DNA of 64,000 nt from an uncultured Paracoccaceae bacterium. GTDB lineage: Bacteria; Pseudomonadota; Alphaproteobacteria; Rhodobacterales; Rhodobacteraceae. The DNA lies in assembly GCA_947492585.1 (NCBI GenBank), contig CANLND010000020.1, forward strand, positions 1 to 64,000, given 5' to 3'. Shown here piece after piece: positions 10,090 through 20,053 of the stretch. Both the position numbers and the translations under genes were made by a program. A model generated the notes under the pieces. The model was not told the DNA's origin. It saw nothing but the letters and a program-made list of their open reading frames with translations, and searched no databases. The stretch's first letter is position 1; each line of letters starts with the position of its first letter.

Positions 10090-10509
10090 TTATTCGGTGG
10101 GCAGACCAGCGGCGTACCAGGCGGGGAAGCCACCGCGGAAGTAGTTCACGGATGTATACCCCCAAGACACCGCCAGTTTCGAAGCATTTGCAGAGCGCAA
10201 GCAGGAATGGCCGTTGCAATAAAAGACCACGGGGTCAGTTTCTGCAACGTGTTGAGCCAGCGCGTTTTTGTTTAGATCCGTTTTCGAATCTAGATGCACG
10301 GCGCCTTTGATACGACCTGTTTCAGAAACGTCGGCGGGCTTGCGAACGTCCACAAATGTGACACCATCGCTGAAAAGGTCTGCCGCTGTTTCCACGGTGA
10401 TGGTGGTGGCCCCGGGAATCGTTTCAGGGGCGACGTCGGCCGCGGCCACCGAGGCGAACAAGGTGGCGGACGCTACAATTGAGAAGGCAGTTTTCATTGG
10501 AATAATCAC
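10090..10509 (-). CDS. Rhodanese-like domain protein, exported
   Basis: Signal peptide, TFVDVRKPADVSETGRIKGAVHLDSKTDL, active-site-like loop VVFYCNGHSCLRSANASKLAVSWGYTSVNYFRGGFPAWYAAG. Confidence 0.85.
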   Translation of the reverse strand: MIIPMKTAFSIVASATLFASVAAADVAPETIPGATTITVETAADLFSDGVTFVDVRKPADVSETGRIKGAVHLDSKTDLNKNALAQHVAETDPVVFYCNGHSCLRSANASKLAVSWGYTSVNYFRGGFPAWYAAGLPTE

Positions 10510-10841
10510 TTAGGTTGAGTTGTGTACTGATGCTAGAAATCTGATGCCTGAATTAAGAATAGGTGAATTTCGGAGGCCGCTAAGGCCCGAAATTTCATGG
10601 AAATTTTAAATGCGTATTTTTTCCACTTCGCGTGGTGATGACCTTTAATTTGCAGACTGAAAAGGACACGCCTGCCACGGGGTCTTCTGTTGGACGCGCT
10701 GGGGTGTGTTTGGGGGTTTTGAAGCACATCTTTATAGGATGGTGTGGCGCATGAACGAGGTTTGGCGGCGGGGTGCTCGCACCAAAAGTGGCGGGTCAGC
10801 GCGTGACGTATTGGGGGGCCGGGAGGGCAGGCCTCGCAAAA

Positions 10842-10869
10842 AAACACGCCCGGTTTCCCGAGCGTGTTT
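10842..10869 (-). terminator. Rho-independent terminator after icd
   Basis: Minus strand AAACACGCTCGGGAAACCGGGCGTGTTTTTTT: GC stem followed by T run. Confidence 0.8.
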
Positions 10870-10898
10870 ATGTTACTTTCATATCGGCGGTGAGAAAT

Positions 10899-13112
10899 TT
10901 AACCGATAATCGCGTTTAGCGTCGCCGAAGGGCGCATTACTTTGGCTTTCAGCTCAGCGTTGGGGCGATAATAGCCGCCAATGTCCGCGGCTGGCCCTTG
11001 CACTGCGGCCAGTTCCGACAGAATCGCTTCTTCCCCGTCGGCCAGAGCCTTGGCGACAGGAGCAAAGTGTGCCGCCAGGTCCGCATCATCACCCTGTGCC
11101 GCCAGTGCTTCGGCCCAGTAGCGGGCAAACCAGTAATGGCTGGCGCGGTTGTCGGGCTGGCCGACTTTGCGCGAAGGTGATTTGTTGTTGTCCAGGATGC
11201 CTTGTGTCGCGATTTCGGCCGCTGCACCCAGAACGCCTGCTTTGGCGTTGCCTTTGACGTCAGCGAGGAAGTTCAAGGATTCACCCAACGCGCAGAATTC
11301 ACCCATCGAATCCCAACGCAGGTGGTTTTCTTCAACCAGCTGCTGCACGTGCTTGGGGGCCGAACCACCCGCACCGGTTTCAAACAGCCCACCGCCCTGC
11401 ATCAGCTTCACGATCGACAGCATCTTGGCCGAGGTGCCGAGTTCCAAGATAGGGAACAGGTCGGTCAGATAGTCGCGCAGCACGTTGCCCGTGATGGCGA
11501 TACTGTCGTTGCCAGCTGTGATGGTCTTCAGAGACTGGGCCGTTGCCTCACGGGGCGCGAGGATCTGGAACAGATCGGCCTTTCCCGCGGCTGCAAGCGC
11601 GGGCGTGACGTATTTGATCAGCTGAGCATCGTGGGCGCGGTTTGCGTCCAGCCAAAAGATCGCTTCGGATCCGGTCAGGCGCTGACGGTCCAGCGCCAGC
11701 TCGATCCAGTTCTCAATGGGAGCTTTTTTGACGGTGCAGGCACGCCAGATGTCGCCCGCTTCTACATTGTGGCTGTGCAGCGTTTCGCCGTTGGCCACAA
11801 CCACACGGATCGTGCCGTTTGCTGGCACTTCAAAGGTGGTGGGGTGAGAGCCGTATTCTTCGGCCTTTTGCGCCATGAGGCCAACGTTTGCGACAGACCC
11901 TGCGGTGGTCACGTCCAATGCGCCGTTGGCTTTGAAGAAGTTGATGCTTTCGTCATAGACGGTTGCATAGCAACGATCAGGGATCACACAGTTGGTGTCG
12001 CCCTTGGTGCCAGCCGCATCCCAGCCTTTGCCGCCTGCGCGGATCACGGCAGGCATGGAGGCGTCGATGATCACATCGGACGGCACGTGCAGGTTGGTGA
12101 TGCCTTTGTCGCTGTCGACCATATACATGGCAGGGCGATCAGCCGTTACGGCGTCAATCGCAGCCATAATGTCGGCATTGTCTTTGACGCGATCCAGCAG
12201 GTCACCCATGCCGGAGTTCGGGTTCACACCCAGCGCCGCCAATTCATCACCAAATGCGTCAAACACGGGGGCCAGCCATGCTTTGACTGCGTGGCCAAAG
12301 ATGATTGGGTCCGAAACCTTCATCATGGTGGCCTTCATGTGCAGCGAGAACATGGTGCCGTCGGCTTTGGTGTCTTCAATTGCTTCGGACAGGAACGCGC
12401 CCAAGGCTTTGGCCGACATGAAGGTTGCATCGGCAATGGTGCCCTCGGCCAGAGGCCAGGCATCTTTCAGCACGGTCACGGCACCATCGGCGGCAACGAA
12501 TTCGATCTTCGCATCACCTGCCTGTGCAGCGGTGATGGTGGCGGATTTCTCGTTTGCGTAGAAATCGTTGCCGGGCATCGACGAGACTTTGGTCTTGCTG
12601 TCCGCAGCCCATGCCCCCATCGAATGTGGGTTGGCTTGGGCGTAGTTCTTTACCGCGCGGGCAGAACGACGGTCCGAGTTGCCTTCGCGCAGAACCGGGT
12701 TCACCGCCGAGCCCTTGATGGCATCATAGCGCGCGCGGATGGCTTTTTCAGCGTCAGTTTTTGGCTCTTCGGGGTAGGCGGGCAGGTCATAACCTTGGGC
12801 CTGCAACTCTTCGATCGCAGCCACAAGCTGAGGGGTGGACGCGGAGATGTTGGGCAGCTTGATGACATTGGCGTCTGGCGTTTTCACCAATTCGCCCAGC
12901 TCGGCCAGATCGTTGGGTTGGCGCTGTGCTTCGGTCAGGCCTTCGGGGAAGGCGGAAATGATACGGGCTGCCAGCGAGATGTCTTTGGTACCCACGCTAA
13001 CGCCGGCGGCACCGGCAAAGGCGCGGAGGATTGGCAAGAAGGAGGCCGAGGCCAGTTCGGGTGCTTCGTCTACAATGGTATACAGAATGTCTGAGTTTGA
13101 GTTATCTGCCAT
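10899..13112 (-). CDS. icd: Monomeric NADP-dependent isocitrate dehydrogenase
   Basis: 737 aa; [72 protein letters not shown]: typical monomeric IDH. Confidence 0.95.
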   Translation of the reverse strand: MADNSNSDILYTIVDEAPELASASFLPILRAFAGAAGVSVGTKDISLAARIISAFPEGLTEAQRQPNDLAELGELVKTPDANVIKLPNISASTPQLVAAIEELQAQGYDLPAYPEEPKTDAEKAIRARYDAIKGSAVNPVLREGNSDRRSARAVKNYAQANPHSMGAWAADSKTKVSSMPGNDFYANEKSATITAAQAGDAKIEFVAADGAVTVLKDAWPLAEGTIADATFMSAKALGAFLSEAIEDTKADGTMFSLHMKATMMKVSDPIIFGHAVKAWLAPVFDAFGDELAALGVNPNSGMGDLLDRVKDNADIMAAIDAVTADRPAMYMVDSDKGITNLHVPSDVIIDASMPAVIRAGGKGWDAAGTKGDTNCVIPDRCYATVYDESINFFKANGALDVTTAGSVANVGLMAQKAEEYGSHPTTFEVPANGTIRVVVANGETLHSHNVEAGDIWRACTVKKAPIENWIELALDRQRLTGSEAIFWLDANRAHDAQLIKYVTPALAAAGKADLFQILAPREATAQSLKTITAGNDSIAITGNVLRDYLTDLFPILELGTSAKMLSIVKLMQGGGLFETGAGGSAPKHVQQLVEENHLRWDSMGEFCALGESLNFLADVKGNAKAGVLGAAAEIATQGILDNNKSPSRKVGQPDNRASHYWFARYWAEALAAQGDDADLAAHFAPVAKALADGEEAILSELAAVQGPAADIGGYYRPNAELKAKVMRPSATLNAIIG

Positions 13113-13506
13113 GTTCTATACCCTTTCAGCGATATCGGAGGCTCTATTGGACGATGCGTGAAGTTCCACGCGGCCCTGGTTGTTCTCTACAGTCTGGCTG
13201 GCAAAGTCCTGCCGGGCTGCATGTATAGTCCCCATGTAAAACAGGAGCGACGTTCGCGCAATTGCAAGCTGCAGGAATCCACATGTTCGGCGTTGCAAAT
13301 GTGGTTTTGGGCAACGTTGTGGCATCTTCTGCGCAAAAGTATAGTGAGACCGCGATCCGGATATGCTGTTGCGCCGAGCGAACGCAATTGTAGTCCAACG
13401 CGTGATTGAAACCTGCGGTGGCGCTCAGTCAATCTGAGAGGAGATCAGCAGTCCATAAAGGATGGCTGTGATGGTGGTGCTGTCACCTTGGCGGGAGAGT
13501 GGAACA

Positions 13507-14838
13507 ATGATGCCTGAGACAAAAGTTCAACCTGTGGCGCCAGTATTGCTGATTTATGCGCCGGTGCCAGTCTATCTGTTTCAAGGGGACTACTTTGTCG
13601 AACGGCAGGCGATCAACGGGCTGCGCTTGTGGGCGCGTCATTTTCACCACGTCATTGTCATGATGCCTGTCGAAGAAAAGGCGCCACCCGCTGGGTGGTT
13701 GCCGGCATCTAAATCGATGAAAAATATGGACCGCGTCCACATCGAGCCGCTGCCGATGGCCTACCGGCCAGATAAGTTCCTATGGCATTTCCTTGCGACC
13801 CGAAAACGGATCAGGAGCCTGATTGAACAGGCAGATTGTCTGAGCTTTGCGATTGGGGGTCTGTTTGGCGATTGGGGTGCAGTGGCCGCAGTTGAAGCGC
13901 AGCGCTTGGGGCGGCCTTTTGCGGTGTGGACGGACCGCGTGGAATCAGAAGTCACTCGCTCTGGGATGCACGAGGGGTCATGGCGAAAGCGTTTGCGGGC
14001 ACGTTTGACCCATCGCCTGATGGCCCGGCTAGAGCGCAGCCTGATTCATATGGCGCCTTTGGGCCTGTTCCACGGCAAAGAGACGTTTGAGGCCTATAAA
14101 GGTTACAGTCAAAACCCGCAGTTGGTGCATGACATCCATCTGCGCGCCGAAGATCACATTCCATTAGATGTCATGCGCAACAAAGTCCGCCAAGCGCGCG
14201 AGGGCCCATTGCGTATTGTCTACGCCGGGCGTGCCGACGCAATGAAAGGGCCAATCGACTGGATTGCGGTGTTGGAGCGCCTGCATGTAATGGGGGTGGA
14301 TTTTCGGGCAACATGGATGGGAGATGGGGACGAGCTGTTGCAGATGCGGGCGCGGGTGTCGCGCTCGGGATTGCGCGATAGGGTTTTTTTGCCGGGTTTC
14401 GTCTCTGACCGCGTGCAGGTCTTGCAGGAACTGCGTCGCGCCCATGTGTTTATGTTCTGCCATAATACTCCAGAAAGCCCCCGGTGCCTGATTGAAAGCC
14501 TGTGCAATGGAACGCCGATTGTGGGCTATGACGGGGCGTTTGCGGCCGATCTGATTGCGCAGCATGCAGGTGGAACTCTTGTCGCGCAGGGCGATATAGA
14601 AAGCCTTGCCTTTGAAGTGGCTGCTCTTGCCACGGATCGTGCGCGACTGGGCCGATTGATCGGACAGGCGCGCAGTGACGCTGTCCCGTTCACCGATGAA
14701 AAGGTGTTTGAGCACCGGTCTCAACTGATCAAGAAATATTTAGCGCCTCAATTTGAAGCGGACGAGGTCCGAGAGAACGCAAGTGTACCTTATCAGGAAA
14801 GCCAGGCCGCGCGTGTCTTGGCGTGGCGTTCTGCTTAA
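13507..14838 (+). CDS. Glycosyltransferase family 4-like protein
   Basis: RIVYAGRADAMKGPIDWIAVLERL, WMGDGDELLQMRARV, FCHNTPESPRCLIESLCNGTPIVGYDGAFAADL: GT-B C-terminal motifs. Confidence 0.85.
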   Translation: MMPETKVQPVAPVLLIYAPVPVYLFQGDYFVERQAINGLRLWARHFHHVIVMMPVEEKAPPAGWLPASKSMKNMDRVHIEPLPMAYRPDKFLWHFLATRKRIRSLIEQADCLSFAIGGLFGDWGAVAAVEAQRLGRPFAVWTDRVESEVTRSGMHEGSWRKRLRARLTHRLMARLERSLIHMAPLGLFHGKETFEAYKGYSQNPQLVHDIHLRAEDHIPLDVMRNKVRQAREGPLRIVYAGRADAMKGPIDWIAVLERLHVMGVDFRATWMGDGDELLQMRARVSRSGLRDRVFLPGFVSDRVQVLQELRRAHVFMFCHNTPESPRCLIESLCNGTPIVGYDGAFAADLIAQHAGGTLVAQGDIESLAFEVAALATDRARLGRLIGQARSDAVPFTDEKVFEHRSQLIKKYLAPQFEADEVRENASVPYQESQAARVLAWRSA

Positions 14839-14866
14839 GGCACTGACCTGGCAACATGCTTTGGGG

Positions 14867-15394
14867 TTAGTCGCGGATCTCTTCGGGTGCCACACCCCAT
14901 AATTTATGTTTGGGGGCCCACCCCCGGTATCCGTTCGACGAAATTTTACACCAGTCGCGGTTGCATTCCCCCAGCCGCGCAACAACACCCAGTTCGAACG
15001 CTGCTGACACCTGCGATTGCGGGTCGGGACGGGTGTAAACCTGTAGAAGTTCCTCTTCGATCAAAACGGTGCGTGATCCTGACAGCAGGGCGTAGTGAAC
15101 CCAGCCTCCGGCCCCATCACGGTCTTGAACGCGGCGCCAATGGCCATATTCCGCAGTGATCTCCAATGGCATGCCGCGCCGTTTGAACACCCAATCCACC
15201 CGGTGTGTCAGCGATGGACCGCGTCGCACGTTGCTTTCGGCGGCTTTCATCGACACGAAACGCGGCAGCGGCAGGTTGGTTACGGGACCGCGTTTTTCTG
15301 TGGCCGCAGCAGCGCCTGCGCACAATAGAATTGCACTGCACAATAGCGCGGTAACGCGCGCGGGAATTGCTGAAAGTATCACGTGCCTGATCAC
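14867..15394 (-). CDS. SH3 domain protein, exported
   Basis: Signal peptide; SNVRRGPSLTHRVDWVFKRRGMPLEITAEYGHWRRVQDRDGAGGWVHYALLSG: bacterial SH3-like repeats. Confidence 0.85.
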   Translation of the reverse strand: MIRHVILSAIPARVTALLCSAILLCAGAAAATEKRGPVTNLPLPRFVSMKAAESNVRRGPSLTHRVDWVFKRRGMPLEITAEYGHWRRVQDRDGAGGWVHYALLSGSRTVLIEEELLQVYTRPDPQSQVSAAFELGVVARLGECNRDWCKISSNGYRGWAPKHKLWGVAPEEIRD

Positions 15395-15597
15395 TCTTAT
15401 TGGTGGTTTTGATTCTGCTCTAGTGGCGAAAGCTTAACGCAAATTTTCAAAGCTGACATCCGTGATCGCCATGACGGGGACCACTGATGTATTCCCGTAA
15501 AAGCTGTGTTCAAAGCAACTTGAGTTCTTGTGCCTGCCCTCGTCCTCAGTCACGATGCCATGAGGACGGCGCAGTGCAAAGCGGAGGGGAAGCGCAA

Positions 15598-16584
15598 ATG
15601 CCAAGAGAACGCATGAGTGTTGTTGTAACGCGACGGTTGCCAGAACCTGTGGAAACCCGGTTAAGCGAATTGTTCGACGTGCAGCTTCGCGATAGCGATC
15701 AGGCGATGACCCGGGCTGCGCTGGTCGAGGCCGTTCAACACGCGGAGGTGTTGGTCCCCACTGTGACCGACCGAATAGATGCAACGCTTTTGGCGCAGGC
15801 TGGAGATCAGTTGAAACTGATCGCAAATTATGGCGCGGGCGTAGACCATATAGATGTGTCCACGGCGCGACAGCGGGGCATTCTGGTGTCCAACACGCCC
15901 GGCGTTCTGACAGATGATACCGCAGATATGGCTATGGCGTTGATCATGGCAGTGGTGCGGCGTGTGCCCGAAGGTCTGGCCATGATGCAAAAGGGCGACT
16001 GGGCGGGATGGGCCCCCACCGCCATGTTGGGGGGGCGATTGGCCGGGCGGCGTATTGGAATTTTGGGCATGGGTGGTATCGGTCAGGCTGTTGCCCGACG
16101 GGCGTTGGCCTTTGGGATGCAGGTGCATTATCACAACCGTCGTCGCCTCCATGCCGAAGTCGAAAAACAGCTTGAGGCGACGTATTGGCAGAGCCTTGAT
16201 CAGATGGTCGCACGTATGGACGTTATCTCGATCAACTGCCCATCTACGCCTTCCACCTTTCATTTGATGAATGCGCGTCGATTAAAGCTGATGAAGCCAG
16301 ATGCGGTCTTGGTGAACACCTCTCGCGGAGAGGTTGTGGACGAAAACGCGCTGACCCGTATGCTGCGCTCTGGTGATATCGCGGGTGCGGGGCTTGATGT
16401 GTATGAAAACGGCAATTCGATCAATCCGCGTTTGCGCGAATTGTCGAACGTCGTGTTGCTGCCCCATATGGGGTCCGCCACCGTAGAGGGGCGGATCGAG
16501 ATGGGCGAAAAAGTTCTTTTGAATATCAAAACGTTTGAAGATGGGCACCGACCGCCAGATCAGGTCGTGCCCTCGATGATGTAA
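15598..16584 (+). CDS. D-2-hydroxyacid dehydrogenase (glyoxylate reductase-like)
   Basis: GRRIGILGMGGIGQAVARRALAFGMQVHYHNR NAD-binding motif and catalytic 'LLPHMGSATVEGRIEMGEKVLLNI'. RBS GGAGG before 15598. Confidence 0.92.
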   Translation: MPRERMSVVVTRRLPEPVETRLSELFDVQLRDSDQAMTRAALVEAVQHAEVLVPTVTDRIDATLLAQAGDQLKLIANYGAGVDHIDVSTARQRGILVSNTPGVLTDDTADMAMALIMAVVRRVPEGLAMMQKGDWAGWAPTAMLGGRLAGRRIGILGMGGIGQAVARRALAFGMQVHYHNRRRLHAEVEKQLEATYWQSLDQMVARMDVISINCPSTPSTFHLMNARRLKLMKPDAVLVNTSRGEVVDENALTRMLRSGDIAGAGLDVYENGNSINPRLRELSNVVLLPHMGSATVEGRIEMGEKVLLNIKTFEDGHRPPDQVVPSMM

Positions 16585-16620
16585 TTCTGGCTCTGCCAGT
16601 AGAAAGTAGGAGACGTTCTT

Positions 16621-18423
16621 ATGAAGTCACTTGTTTCAGTTGGTTTTACATGCGCAGCGATGGCCGCAGCGGGGATCTTACAGGCACAAGAAGCCGCAGA
16701 TGCAGTGGCCCCCGAAGCTGCCAGCCAAGGCGAAAGTGCAGCCCTGTCCAAATCAGCGCAGGCCTCACAGGCAGCGAAGGCGGCAGGGCAGGTGGTTGAG
16801 GCCGACAATTGGATGGTCGCGGCCGCCAACCCGCTTGCGGCGGAAGCAGGCGCTGAGATTTTGCGCGCTGGTGGTACGGCTGCGGATGCAATGGTTGCGG
16901 TGCAAACCGTGTTGGGGCTGGTTGAACCTCAATCCTCGGGGTTGGGCGGGGGGGCGTTTCTGGTCTGGTATGACGCCGCTACGGGCGCGCTGACAACGCT
17001 CGATGCCCGCGAAACCGCGCCTTTGGCTGCGACGCCGCAATTGTTTCAGGATGACCACGGTGAGCCGCTCAAGTTTTTTGACGCGGTTGTGGGCGGGCGT
17101 TCGGTCGGTACACCCGGCACACCAGCCCTTTTGGAAGCCGCGCATCGCCGCTGGGGGAGCGCAAATTGGGCGTCATTGTTTGAGGCGGGGATATCCCTAG
17201 CAGAAGATGGGTTTGCCGTATCGCCCCGTATGGCGCAATCCATTGCGCGGGACGCTGACCGATTGGGACGGTATCCCGCGACTGCCGAGTACTTCCTGCC
17301 CAACGGTACGCCACTTGCCGAAGGTCAGATGATCACAAATGCCGCCTACGCCGAAGTGCTGCGCGCGCTGTCCAAGGACGGAGCAGATGCGTTTTATACC
17401 GGAGCGATTGCAGCAGACATCGTGCGCACCGTTCAAACGGCCGCTGGCAACCCCGGCGTTTTGTCCGAAGCCGATCTGGCCTTGTATCAGATCAAAGAAC
17501 GCCCGGCGGTCTGTGCCTCTTACCGCGCCTACGAAGCCTGCGGCATGGGGCCACCCTCCTCGGGGGCGCTGACCGTTGGGCAAATTCTCGGCCTGTTGGG
17601 GCAGTATGATTTGGCTGAGCTTGGCGCAGAAAATCCCGAAAGCTGGCGATTGATTGGCGATGCCTCGCGGCTCGCCTTTGCTGATCGGGGCCGCTATATG
17701 GCGGATAGCGACTATGTGCCGATGCCCACCAAAGGACTGGTAGACCCGGATTATCTGGCAGCGCGTGCTGAATTGCTGCACGGCGAGACTGCTCTGGAAA
17801 GCGTCGCCCCGGGCACGCCCAGCTTTGATCACGCAGGTGTGGCGCCTCGCTGGGCAGATGACGAGTCTCTCGAGCTACCGTCGACCTCGCATATTTCGAT
17901 TGTGGATCAGTACGGCAATGTGCTGTCGATGACGACCACGATCGAAAACGGCTTTGGCTCACGACTGATGACCAATGGGTTCCTGCTCAACAACGAGCTG
18001 ACCGATTTTTCGTTCCGCACCCACCGCGATGGTGTTCCGATTGCCAACCGTCTGGAGCCGGGCAAACGCCCACGGTCTTCGATGGCGCCAACAATTGTGA
18101 TGCGGGATGGCAAGCCGGTTCTGGCTCTGGGGTCTCCCGGCGGCAGCCGTATCATTGGATATGTTGCCAAAACCATCATTGCCTGGGCCGATTGGGGCAT
18201 GTCAGTGCAGGAAGCCATCGATATGCCGCATCTGGTCAACCGGTTTGGAACGTATGACCTGGAACAAGGCAGCGCGGCTGTTGATTTTGAAAATGCGCTC
18301 ACCAGCATGGGATTTAAAGTCAATCAACGCGATTTGACGTCTGGGCTGCATGCCATTGAAATTGGTGATAGCCTCAAAGGTGGCGCGGACCCCCGCCGAG
18401 AAGGTATCGCGGTGGGTGGCTAA
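16621..18423 (+). CDS. ggt: Gamma-glutamyltransferase
   Basis: Signal peptide, SSGLGGGAFLVWYDA, maturation Thr region STSHISIVDQYGNVLSMTTTIENGFGS, RPRSSMAPTIV. Confidence 0.95.
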   Translation: MKSLVSVGFTCAAMAAAGILQAQEAADAVAPEAASQGESAALSKSAQASQAAKAAGQVVEADNWMVAAANPLAAEAGAEILRAGGTAADAMVAVQTVLGLVEPQSSGLGGGAFLVWYDAATGALTTLDARETAPLAATPQLFQDDHGEPLKFFDAVVGGRSVGTPGTPALLEAAHRRWGSANWASLFEAGISLAEDGFAVSPRMAQSIARDADRLGRYPATAEYFLPNGTPLAEGQMITNAAYAEVLRALSKDGADAFYTGAIAADIVRTVQTAAGNPGVLSEADLALYQIKERPAVCASYRAYEACGMGPPSSGALTVGQILGLLGQYDLAELGAENPESWRLIGDASRLAFADRGRYMADSDYVPMPTKGLVDPDYLAARAELLHGETALESVAPGTPSFDHAGVAPRWADDESLELPSTSHISIVDQYGNVLSMTTTIENGFGSRLMTNGFLLNNELTDFSFRTHRDGVPIANRLEPGKRPRSSMAPTIVMRDGKPVLALGSPGGSRIIGYVAKTIIAWADWGMSVQEAIDMPHLVNRFGTYDLEQGSAAVDFENALTSMGFKVNQRDLTSGLHAIEIGDSLKGGADPRREGIAVGG

Positions 18424-18492
18424 TTTCCACAGGCCGGGACCCATCGGGCACCCGGCCCATCTGTTAACGGTCGAGTAGACTTGGAGATCACC

Positions 18493-19896
18493 ATGAGTGC
18501 AACAAAAGCCATGCCGCGGAATAATGCGGGGATCGCGGCTGCGATCATGGCGTTGGCGCTCAGGTTCGAAGAGCGTTTGCAGACTGGCGACGCCTTATGT
18601 GCGCAGCATGGTCACACCACCACATGGCTCCCCAATCAGGCTCCTGATGCGGTGATCTTTGTGGAAAACACCGAAGAGGTCTCTTTCGTCGTGCAGTGTT
18701 GCGCGGACCATGATGTGCCCGTTATCGCGTATGGCACGGGGACCTCGCTTGAGGGGCACGTAAATGCCCCTGCTGGCGGAATTTGCATTGACCTTATGCG
18801 GATGAACCAAATCTTACGGGTGAATGCACAGGATCTGGATGTTGTCGTGCAGCCGGGGGTCACCCGCGAAGAGCTGAACACTTACCTGCGTGATCAGGGG
18901 CTGTTTTTTCCCATAGATCCCGGCGCGAACGCTTCATTGGGCGGCATGGCTGCCACCCGCGCTTCGGGCACCAACGCGGTGCGCTATGGCACGATGAAAG
19001 ATAATGTGTTGAGCCTCGAAGCCGTGATGGCAGATGGAACCATCATCCGCACTGGCGCTCGGGCCCAAAAGTCGTCTGCCGGATATGACATGACCCGTTT
19101 GCTGATTGGATCAGAAGGCACGTTGGGGATCATCACTGAACTGACCCTGCGCTTGCAGGGCATACCAGAGGCCATTCGCGCGGCACGTTGTTCGTTTGAC
19201 AGTATCAAAGATGCCTGCGCGGCGGTCATGACAACCATTCAATGTGGTATTCCTGTTGCTCGGATCGAATTGATGAATGCGGTGGCGATCAAAGCGGTGA
19301 ATGCCTACTCGAAATTGGATTTGCCGGAAACGCCAGTGCTGCTCCTTGAATTTCACGGTTCGGAGGCCGGAGTTGTCGAACAGGCGGAGCTTTTTCAGCA
19401 GATTGCCGAGGACAACGGTGGAGGGGAATTCACCGCGACCTCAACTCTGGAAGAGCGCAACGCCATGTGGCAGGCGCGCCATGATATGTACTGGGCGGGC
19501 TTGCAGTTGCAGCCGGGTGCATTGGGGCTGTCGACTGACGTTTGCGTGCCAATCTCACGTTTGGCCGATTGTGTTGAGCAAGCCCGACTTAAGGCCGAAG
19601 AGTTGGGATTCCTCGCTCCTATCTTGGGCCACGTCGGCGACGGAAACTTCCATGCGTTGCTGCTGGTCAATAAGGATGACGTCGCACAGTTTGAACGGGC
19701 TACATCATTTGTCAGCTGGTTGAATCGTCTTGCAATTTCGATGGAAGGAACCTGCACGGGGGAACATGGCATCGGACAGGGTAAGCGGGCGTATCTGGCC
19801 GAAGAGCTAGGGGAAACCACACGATTCATGGCCGCGATAAAAATGGCACTGGATCCTCAGAACATCCTGAATCCGGGTAAGATTTTTTGCGCCTAG
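18493..19896 (+). CDS. FAD-linked oxidase, D-lactate dehydrogenase/GlcD-like
   Basis: PVIAYGTGTSLEGHVNAPAGGICIDLMRMNQIL, SEGTLGIITELTL, GHVGDGNFHALLLV, CTGEHGIGQGKR. Confidence 0.92.
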   Translation: MSATKAMPRNNAGIAAAIMALALRFEERLQTGDALCAQHGHTTTWLPNQAPDAVIFVENTEEVSFVVQCCADHDVPVIAYGTGTSLEGHVNAPAGGICIDLMRMNQILRVNAQDLDVVVQPGVTREELNTYLRDQGLFFPIDPGANASLGGMAATRASGTNAVRYGTMKDNVLSLEAVMADGTIIRTGARAQKSSAGYDMTRLLIGSEGTLGIITELTLRLQGIPEAIRAARCSFDSIKDACAAVMTTIQCGIPVARIELMNAVAIKAVNAYSKLDLPETPVLLLEFHGSEAGVVEQAELFQQIAEDNGGGEFTATSTLEERNAMWQARHDMYWAGLQLQPGALGLSTDVCVPISRLADCVEQARLKAEELGFLAPILGHVGDGNFHALLLVNKDDVAQFERATSFVSWLNRLAISMEGTCTGEHGIGQGKRAYLAEELGETTRFMAAIKMALDPQNILNPGKIFCA

Positions 19897-20053
19897 GCCA
19901 TGCTCGGGTGGACCATGTGGCCTGAACCGACGGTGGCTCTGTTGGTTGGGGTCGGTTTCGTCGTTTTTTAGGTCGGATGGATTTTGTGCAGGGGCTGGCA
20001 AATCAGCCATAACCGTCACAGGATTCTATACAAAAAATGTGGAGCGCGGGAAA

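Noticed and set aside
11202-13094. 630-aa plus-strand ORF
   Set aside because: Fully antisense to the clear icd gene; His/Gly/Val-rich shadow translation with no recognisable domain, an effect of GC-rich codon bias.
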